Below, piece after piece: positions 58,877-64,000 of a DNA stretch of 64,000 nucleotides; the first letter of the stretch is position 1; the number at the start of each line of letters is the position of its first letter. The position numbers and the translations under genes were made by a program. The notes below the pieces were generated by a model that saw nothing but the letters and a program-made list of their open reading frames with translations, was not told the origin of the DNA and searched no databases. This DNA comes from CAVVAY01 sp963746465. GTDB lineage: Bacteria; Actinomycetota; Actinomycetes; JACCUZ01. Location: assembly GCA_963746465.1 (NCBI GenBank), contig CAVVAY010000013.1, forward strand, positions 62,001-126,000. The letters run 5' to 3'.

Positions 58877-59176
58877 TCAGCGCTCGCGAGCGGCGCCCCA
58901 GCCGTGCCAACGGTCGACCTCGACCAGCGCGCTGACCCGGCCACTGACGTGGGCGTACCAGTCACCGTCCTGCAGCACCGTGAGGCTGACCCTCGGGTCA
59001 CGCCGCAGATGGTTCAGCCGCTTGCGGCCCTCGTCCATGTTGACCAGGACGCGGTCGTCGCCAGCCATCAGGTACCAGGTAGCCACCGACACCGGCTGCC
59101 CGTCGGAGCGCAACGTCGTGATGACCGCGGGGTTGGCCGCGGCGAGCAGCTCGCGGACCGGCTCCGGGAAGGGCAA
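58877..59176 (-). CDS. F420/FMN split-barrel protein with apparent internal deletion
   Basis: 99 aa, whereas relatives (Rv1155-like PPOX class) have about 130-140. The N-terminal half is normal: NPAVITTLRSDGQPVSVATWYLMAGDDRVLVNMDEGRKRLNHLRRDPRVSLTVL is the typical strand-turn-helix core. After DWYAHVSGRV it jumps directly to SALVEVDRWHGWG, the usual C-terminus. About 35 residues between two GRV-like segments seem missing in frame. The only in-frame starts are TTG (59176) or CTG. Binding of cofactor may be impaired. It lies 8 bp downstream of the NYN gene. Confidence 0.7.
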   Translation of the reverse strand: MPFPEPVRELLAAANPAVITTLRSDGQPVSVATWYLMAGDDRVLVNMDEGRKRLNHLRRDPRVSLTVLQDGDWYAHVSGRVSALVEVDRWHGWGAARER

Positions 59177-59184
59177 CCGTGCCG

Positions 59185-59766
59185 TCAGAGGAACCGGACC
59201 GGGTCGAACTCCTCGATCGGGATGATGCGGACCCGCGGCAGGATGCCGGTGAAGCAGCGGACCTCGTCCTCCAGGTCGTAGATGCGCAGCCCCTGCCCGG
59301 CCAGCTCGGCGAACTGCAGGTTGACGAACTCGCGGAAGCCCAGCAGGCCGACGCGCCGGCCACCGCCGAGCAGCGAGGTCACCTGCGGCAAGAAGTCGCC
59401 GTCGTGGCTCGCCAGCAGCACGTCGCCCGAACGGTCCTGCAGCGCCTCGAGGGTGCGCTGGATCGCGATGTCGACGACCTTCTGCCCGGGCTCACCGGAC
59501 AGCGGCACCGGGCGGTACTGCATCGCGAGCAGCGCCTGCACGAACGGCATCGGGATGTGCCCGGAGGTGGCGTTGAGGAAGAACAACGCCTTGACCGGCT
59601 GCGCCCACTCGGCCTCCGCGAAGTCGCGGACCTTCTCCCAGCGCGGCCGCTCGTCCGGGTTCGGTCGCCGGTTGAGCACGCTCATGCCCAGAGTGGCGTC
59701 GATGTTCTCGCCGTCGACGACGAGGTACGTCGTGCCCGGGGCGGTCTCCGCCGCGCTGTCCGTCAT
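59185..59766 (-). CDS. NYN-domain (LabA/PIN-like) putative RNase
   Basis: 193 aa. The PIN-like fold shows YLVVDGENIDATLG (first Asp), QKVVDIAIQRTLEAL, DVLLASHDGDFLPQV (paired Asp) and GLLGFREFVN, the conserved acidic triad of NYN nucleases. TAGGCT ends 6 nt before the ATG (leaderless type). The C-terminal IRIIPIEEFDPVRFL is specific to an actinobacterial subgroup. Likely an RNA-processing ribonuclease; target unknown. Confidence 0.88.
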   Translation of the reverse strand: MTDSAAETAPGTTYLVVDGENIDATLGMSVLNRRPNPDERPRWEKVRDFAEAEWAQPVKALFFLNATSGHIPMPFVQALLAMQYRPVPLSGEPGQKVVDIAIQRTLEALQDRSGDVLLASHDGDFLPQVTSLLGGGRRVGLLGFREFVNLQFAELAGQGLRIYDLEDEVRCFTGILPRVRIIPIEEFDPVRFL

Positions 59767-59801
59767 GCCGCGAGCCTAGGGCCCGGGCGCTGCGGTGCGG
59801 C

Positions 59802-61109
59802 TCAGGCGCCGAGGGCGCGCCACACGGCCGGCCCGGCGATGCCGTTGGCCCGCCAGCCACGGCTCGTCTTCAGCGCCGAGACCTTGCGCTTGGTGATGTC
59901 GCCGAAGACACCGGTGCGGTACTTCGGCCGCATCCGTAGAGCGGTCTGCAGCGCCGTGACGGCCACGCCCTTGCTGCCCTTGCGCAGGGTGGTGTAGGTG
60001 AACTTGGTGATGCCGGAGCGCACCGGCACCGTGATCACCTGACCGACCCGGATCACGTCGCTGCGCAGCTTGCTCGCCGACTTGATCGCCGCCACCGTCG
60101 AGCCCCACTTCGCCGCGATGGCGCTCAACGAGTCACCGGCGCGGACCCGGTAGCCCATGGTGGCCGGCAGCGAGCGCGCCGCCACGACTGGTTGGGCGGT
60201 CGGCGCCGGCGGCGTGGTGGTCGCCAGCGGGTTGCGCACCGCGGCCCAGGTGGCCGGCGTGGTCGTCCCTGTGACAGGCAGGCCACGGGCGGTCTGCAGC
60301 TTGGTCACGGCCGACGCGGTGATCGGGCCGAAGAAGCCGGTGACCGGCGTGACCTTCAGCAGCCGCTGCAGCTGGACCACGTACGCGCCGCTCGACTCGG
60401 GGGCCAGCAGCGGCGTGCCGGTGAGCGACAAGGCGCTGATCGGAGCCGGGCACGCGGTGTCCCGCGGTGCGGACCAGATCGGTGCCGGGTCTCCCTCGAC
60501 CGCGACGCACGGGCCGTAGTCGATCCGGCCGGTGGTCCCGGTCCACCAGGAGGTGCGCTTCATCGCGCCGTTCCAGGCGAGCGAGATGTGGATGTGCCCG
60601 GCGTGCGACTCGCCGCCGCTGTAGGAACGCCAGCCCTCTGACGCGCGGTAGGCGCTCCAGATCTTGCCGTTCCAGATGACGTACATGACCCCGAGCCGAC
60701 GGGCGTTGGACGCCGCCATGCCGTTCGGGCCGGGAGCCATCAGCCAGGTCAGGAACTGCTGCGCGAGCGCCTTCTCGGCCGGCACCGCGGCACTGAGGCC
60801 CCAGTCCCAGGCGCGACCTTCCTTGTGCTCGCTGAGCGCCCCGATCTCGCAGCCCCGGGTGATGCCCAGGTCGCGACCGCCGTAGGTCGCCATCAGCAGC
60901 GAGCGCAGCGCCAGGGTCCCGGGCTTGGCCACCGGGTCGCAGGAGACCTGCGGGAGGTAGGGGGTGAAGCCCTCGGCCACGCCCAGCGGGGTGGGCGGCA
61001 CCGGGTCGGGCACCGCTGCCTGGGCCGTCCCGGTGCCGAGCGCACCCAGGATCAGCGCCAGGGCGAGCGTGGCGACGGCGGAACAGGTGGTGCGGTGGAC
61101 CCACGGCAC
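59802..61109 (-). CDS. Secreted LysM and peptidoglycan-binding protein with M15-like N-terminal domain
   Basis: 435 aa from a GTG (61109) with AGGGGAG 8 nt upstream; an ATG 14 codons earlier is less likely. Signal peptide (SAVATLALALILGALGTGTAQA). Next comes an extracytoplasmic domain with CEIGALSEHKEGRAWDWGLSA and ESHAGHIHISL, which has the His/Asp pattern of a D-Ala-D-Ala peptidase-like fold. A PG_binding_1 domain (LQRLLKVTPVTGFFGPITASAV), a LysM (YRVRAGDSLSAIAAKWGSTVAAI) and a second PG-binding repeat follow. It is probably a cell-wall hydrolase or resuscitation-type protein. Confidence 0.88.
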   Translation of the reverse strand: MPWVHRTTCSAVATLALALILGALGTGTAQAAVPDPVPPTPLGVAEGFTPYLPQVSCDPVAKPGTLALRSLLMATYGGRDLGITRGCEIGALSEHKEGRAWDWGLSAAVPAEKALAQQFLTWLMAPGPNGMAASNARRLGVMYVIWNGKIWSAYRASEGWRSYSGGESHAGHIHISLAWNGAMKRTSWWTGTTGRIDYGPCVAVEGDPAPIWSAPRDTACPAPISALSLTGTPLLAPESSGAYVVQLQRLLKVTPVTGFFGPITASAVTKLQTARGLPVTGTTTPATWAAVRNPLATTTPPAPTAQPVVAARSLPATMGYRVRAGDSLSAIAAKWGSTVAAIKSASKLRSDVIRVGQVITVPVRSGITKFTYTTLRKGSKGVAVTALQTALRMRPKYRTGVFGDITKRKVSALKTSRGWRANGIAGPAVWRALGA

Positions 61110-61235
61110 GGTGACGACTCCCCTGGTCGGTGCAGGCCGGTACCTGATCATGGTCGGCCGTCCCAGGCGTCACCTGAACCCCAGTTGCCCCAAAACAGGT
61201 CAAAACTTGGTCAGGCAGACGGTGCGTCGCCTTGC

Positions 61236-61763
61236 TCAGGACCCGCCGGGGTGCCCCGGCTCGTCGCGCTGGAGGTCGGTAAGGGCGATCCAGTCGGTCC
61301 AGCTGAGCTCGCGGCCGACGTACCGCGGAGTGGTCAGCGGCCAGTCCGAGGCGATCCAGCGCGGCACCAGGGCGTCCAGCTCGCGCTCGACGTCACTGCC
61401 GACCAGCCGGTCCACCACCCACCAGGAGATCTCGGCGTCCGCGCCGCCCTCCTTCTCCGGCGGGTCGATGTACACGCAGCCCAGCAGCTCGGTCTCGTCG
61501 GCGTCCAGCAGGGCGTAGTTGAACGACCGGTGCGCCTCGATCTCGGCCTCGTGCCGAGCCAGGTCCTCGCGGTCCTGCTCGCGGGTCATGGTGGCCGGCG
61601 GCCACCCCCACGCGTCGCCGTAGATCGACCAGAGGCGCTGCTGCGACCCCATCACCGCCGGGAGGTCGAGGTCGACGTCGCTCTCCCGGATCGGCCGCAG
61701 GTGCTGCCCGGTCGCCAGATCGACGCGGGTGGGGTGATCGAAGTCCTCCGGCAGCCAGCTCAT
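61236..61763 (-). CDS. GNAT-family N-acetyltransferase
   Basis: 175 aa. RPIRESDVDLDLPAVM starts the fold and SFNYALLDADETELLGCVYIDPP is the central beta strand pair. The acetyl-CoA loop is degenerate (DRLVGSDVERELDALVPRWI) and lacks the QxxGxG/A motif, which suggests an atypical or inactive member. TAGGCT ends 8 nt before the ATG at 61763. Confidence 0.75.
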   Translation of the reverse strand: MSWLPEDFDHPTRVDLATGQHLRPIRESDVDLDLPAVMGSQQRLWSIYGDAWGWPPATMTREQDREDLARHEAEIEAHRSFNYALLDADETELLGCVYIDPPEKEGGADAEISWWVVDRLVGSDVERELDALVPRWIASDWPLTTPRYVGRELSWTDWIALTDLQRDEPGHPGGS

Positions 61764-61771
61764 GGTCCGCG

Positions 61772-61790
61772 AGCCTAGGAGCCCTAGGCT
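61772..61790. promoter_or_regulatory. Symmetric back-to-back leaderless promoters
   Basis: Perfect inverted repeat AGCCTAGG (61772-61779), 3 bp, CCTAGGCT (61783-61790). Read outward, each arm is a TAGGCT -10 hexamer: on the minus strand it ends 8 nt before the GNAT ATG, on the plus strand 6 nt before GTG 61797. The whole gap between start codons is only 33 bp. Confidence 0.6.
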
Positions 61791-61796
61791 GCCGCC

Positions 61797-62594
61797 GTGG
61801 CGGGATTCGGCGTGGCGACGGCGCTGACGGCCCGGGGCGATCGACGGTACGCCGCCCAGCTGGACCCCGACTGGCAGATCGCCGGCAAGCTCAACGGCGG
61901 CTACCTCCTGTCGCTGGCCGGGCGGGCAGCGCTGACCGAGCTGGGCGAGGACTTCCCGCACCCGCTGGCCGCCACCGCGCACTACCTGGCAGCCCCGGAG
62001 GTCGGCCCTGCGGAGCTGACGGTGCATGTGCTGCGCCGCGGCCGGCGTACCGCCCAGACCCGGGTCACGCTCGCCACCGCGGCGGGTCCGTGCGTGGAGG
62101 CGCTCGTCACCTGCGGCCAGCTCGACCCGGCCGAGCCGTACTTCGATGGCGTGCCACCCCCGGAGCTGCCGCCGGAGGATGCCTGTCCCCGGCTGCCGGT
62201 GGAGGGACCCGGGTTCGCCGTGCCGCTGATGGGCGTGGTGGCCGAGCGGCTGGACCCGGCGAGCATGGGCTGGGCCGTCGGGAAGCCGAGCGGCCGCGGC
62301 GAGCTGCGCGGCTACGTCCGCTTCGACGACGGCATGCAGCCCGACCCGGTCGCGCTGCTCACCGTCGCCGACGCGCTGCCGCCGGCCACCTTCGACCTCG
62401 GGGTCACCGGCTGGGTGCCCACACTCTCGCTCACCTGCCACGTCCGGGCGGTGCCGGCACCGGGCGCTCTCGTCGTGCGGCAGAAGGCCCGGCTCGTCGC
62501 CGGCGGCCGGGTCGACGAGGAGTGCGACGTCTGGGACTCGACCGGGCGGCTGGTCGCCACCGGGCACCAGCTGGCCGGCGTCAGGCACCCCTGA
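61797..62594 (+). CDS. TesB-like thioesterase-family protein
   Basis: 265 aa double hot-dog fold. KLNGGYLLSLAGRAALTEL and HPLAATAHYLAAPEVGPAELTVHVLRRGRR form the first half; GYVRFDDGMQPDPVALLTVADALPPATFDLG and LTCHVRAVPAPGALVVRQKA the second, with the catalytic-type Asp in VADALPP. It would hydrolyse acyl-CoA thioesters. Start fixed by TAGGCT 6 nt upstream. Converges on the MFS gene 15 bp away. Confidence 0.87.
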   Translation: MAGFGVATALTARGDRRYAAQLDPDWQIAGKLNGGYLLSLAGRAALTELGEDFPHPLAATAHYLAAPEVGPAELTVHVLRRGRRTAQTRVTLATAAGPCVEALVTCGQLDPAEPYFDGVPPPELPPEDACPRLPVEGPGFAVPLMGVVAERLDPASMGWAVGKPSGRGELRGYVRFDDGMQPDPVALLTVADALPPATFDLGVTGWVPTLSLTCHVRAVPAPGALVVRQKARLVAGGRVDEECDVWDSTGRLVATGHQLAGVRHP

Positions 62595-62609
62595 CCGGCG
62601 AGGTGCGGG

Positions 62610-63890
62610 TCAGGCCGCCTGGCGCTCGTCCCGGGCCTCGAGGGCCCGGCGCCGGTCGCGACGCTCCAGGCCGAGGGAGACGGCCAGCACCCCCAGCCCG
62701 GCGGCCGAGAGGCCGGCGCCGACCACGGCCGGGGCGGTGTAGCCGAGACCCGCGGCGATCACCAGCCCGCCGAGCCAGGCACCGAGGGCGTTTGCGACGT
62801 TGAGGGCCGAGTGGTTCAGGGTCGCGGCGAGCGCCTTGCCGTCACCGGACACGTCGAGCAGCCGCGCGGTCAGCGCCGGGAGGCTGGCCGAGGAGGTGAA
62901 GGCGACCAGGAGCAGCGTGACGGCTGCCGGGACCACGGCGTGCGCGGTCACCGTGAACGCGAGCTGGACGACCAGGGTCGCCACGGGAGCCAGCACCAGG
63001 GTCTTGCGCACCGACCAGTCGGCGAACCGGCCACCGAGCATCGTGCCCAGCGTCATCCCGACACCGAACAGAGCCAGAGCGATCGGAACGCCGGCCTCGG
63101 CGAAGCCGGACACCTCGGTCAGGGTCGGCGCGACGTAGCTGTACACCGCGAAGAAGCCACCGAAACCGACCGCACCGACCAGCAGGGTGAGCCACACCTG
63201 CGGCAGCCGGAGCGCGGACAGCTCTTGCCGGGGGCTCGCTCCGTCGTGCGCGCTCACCCGCGGGACGAGCAGCTCGATCGCGACGAGGGTGAGCACGCCG
63301 ATCACGACGACCGTCGCGTAGGTGCTGCGCCAGCCGAACGACTGCCCGAGCAACGTCGTGAGCGGGACACCGACCACGTTCGCCACGGTCAGGCCCATCA
63401 TCGTCATCGCCACGGCATGCGCCCGGCGGTGCCGCGGCACCAGCGAGGTAGCGAGCACCGCCCCGATGCCGAAGTACGCGCCGTGCGGGAAGCCGCTGGC
63501 GAACCGCGCGACCACCAGCGACCCGAAGGTCGGCGCCATCGCAGAGGCAAGGTTGGCGACAGTCAGCGCCGCCATCAGCACCAGCAGCAGGCCCTTGCGC
63601 GGCAGCCGCGCCCCGAGGACGGCGAAGGCAGGTGCTCCGATCACGACACCGAGGGCGTACGCCGTGATGGCGTGCCCGGCCTGCGGGATGGTGACGCCCA
63701 GGTCGCCGGCGATGTCCGGCAGCACTCCCATGCTGGCGAACTCGGTGGTGCCGATCGCGAACCCGCCGACGGCCAGGGCCAGGAGGCTCACCCAGACGGG
63801 TACGTCGCGGCGGTGGACGCGGTTCGTGCGGCTGGGGTCGGCGGGACGGGTTCCGGCGCGCGGCACGGCCGCGAGCTGGCGCGAAGGCAT
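62610..63890 (-). CDS. DHA1-family MFS exporter (AraJ/SotB-like)
   Basis: 426 aa, 12 helices. FAIGTTEFASMGVLPDIAGDLGV is the classic start of the AraJ/Cml/sugar-efflux subfamily; ARLPRKGLLLVLMAAL is motif A, and GFPHGAYFGIGAVLA the helix-4 signature. It likely exports arabinose-like sugars or drugs. The N-terminal 28 residues before VPVWVSLLALAVGG are basic and cytoplasmic; a shorter start cannot be excluded. The remaining 110 bp to the window edge hold only its promoter region. Confidence 0.92.
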   Translation of the reverse strand: MPSRQLAAVPRAGTRPADPSRTNRVHRRDVPVWVSLLALAVGGFAIGTTEFASMGVLPDIAGDLGVTIPQAGHAITAYALGVVIGAPAFAVLGARLPRKGLLLVLMAALTVANLASAMAPTFGSLVVARFASGFPHGAYFGIGAVLATSLVPRHRRAHAVAMTMMGLTVANVVGVPLTTLLGQSFGWRSTYATVVVIGVLTLVAIELLVPRVSAHDGASPRQELSALRLPQVWLTLLVGAVGFGGFFAVYSYVAPTLTEVSGFAEAGVPIALALFGVGMTLGTMLGGRFADWSVRKTLVLAPVATLVVQLAFTVTAHAVVPAAVTLLLVAFTSSASLPALTARLLDVSGDGKALAATLNHSALNVANALGAWLGGLVIAAGLGYTAPAVVGAGLSAAGLGVLAVSLGLERRDRRRALEARDERQAA

Positions 63891-64000
63891 GGCGAGGACT
63901 CTCTGGCAGGACGGGCAGGTCGGGCGTGGCGGACGGCTCAGGAACGCGAGGCGTCCCGACCAGGATCACGCGCTGGGGTTACCTCAAGGTGCAATCACAT

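Noticed and set aside
61110..61235. c-di-AMP (ydaO) riboswitch before the LysM protein
   Set aside because: Such riboswitches often precede actinobacterial wall hydrolases, but I could not find the conserved core blocks or a matching fold in this leader.
1..64000. tRNA, rRNA, insertion sequences, integrases, phage genes or a biosynthetic gene cluster
   Set aside because: None could be recognised. No transposase or integrase motifs, no tRNA cloverleaf with a TTCGA arm, and no synthase or synthetase modules were seen.

Overview
The window is high-GC DNA with very GC-rich third codon positions, many GTG starts and dense 1-8 bp gene overlaps, so it comes from an actinomycete chromosome. F420-type enzymes (an LLM oxidoreductase and a split-barrel protein), a HelD-class RNA polymerase recycling factor, an ECF42-type sigma factor, SURF1 and many short TAnnnT-start spacings (leaderless genes) fit the Nocardioidaceae/Propionibacteriales or a close relative. 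The genus cannot be fixed from sequence alone. I see no tRNA, rRNA, insertion sequence, integrase, phage module or CRISPR array. The content is mostly housekeeping and stress genes with one unusual non-coding block.

Layout. 0-5.6 kb: end of an anti-sigma-type ATPase, a LacI regulator, a MarR/DHA2 drug-efflux pair, a DUF72 protein and a STAS protein. 5.66-9.15 kb: a four-gene overlapping operon of two ABC-2 ATPase/permease pairs. 9.7-16 kb: secreted GH31 and GH20 glycosidases, then an M15 D,D-peptidase divergent from a VanR/VanS-like two-component system. 16-21 kb: an F420 oxidoreductase, an isolated adenylate kinase, and an M20 amidohydrolase-HutF-GNAT operon (late histidine degradation). 21-31 kb: transporters, a cell-wall amidase, a frameshifted beta-propeller protein, an aldo/keto reductase and HelD. 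29.8-32.5 kb: folE plus a flavin reductase, divergent from a cysteine-rich SufR/ArsR-like regulator, with a palindrome on the folE -10. 32.5-41.4 kb: FUSC exporter, TesB, SURF1, DUF3817, a two-component system next to a membrane-anchored DUF5666-like protein, and an aldo/keto reductase.

41.4-42.2 kb is the only long non-coding stretch. It holds two strong 11-bp hairpins, an array of small hairpins whose loops all read as GNRA on the minus strand with compensatory stem changes, and a tight same-orientation cluster of DnaA-box-like nonamers. I regard it as the best candidate for something undescribed.

42.4-46.2 kb: GH3/NagZ lipoprotein, SGNH hydrolase, DinB-like protein and cation-diffusion facilitator, each recognisable but interrupted by single extra bases. 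Every clear break has the same sign, so residual sequencing insertions are the leading explanation. 46-52.8 kb: VOC protein, ECF42 sigma with its DGPF partner and likely auto-regulated promoter, a 17-bp inverted repeat, and the giant helicase HrpA. 52.8-64 kb: a second DHA2/MarR pair with a clear operator, a DUF3516 helicase, a cyclase-fold protein, a split-barrel protein with an apparent internal deletion, an NYN-domain protein, a LysM/peptidoglycan-binding protein, and a symmetric divergent promoter between a GNAT and a thioesterase gene. A DHA1-type MFS exporter closes the window.
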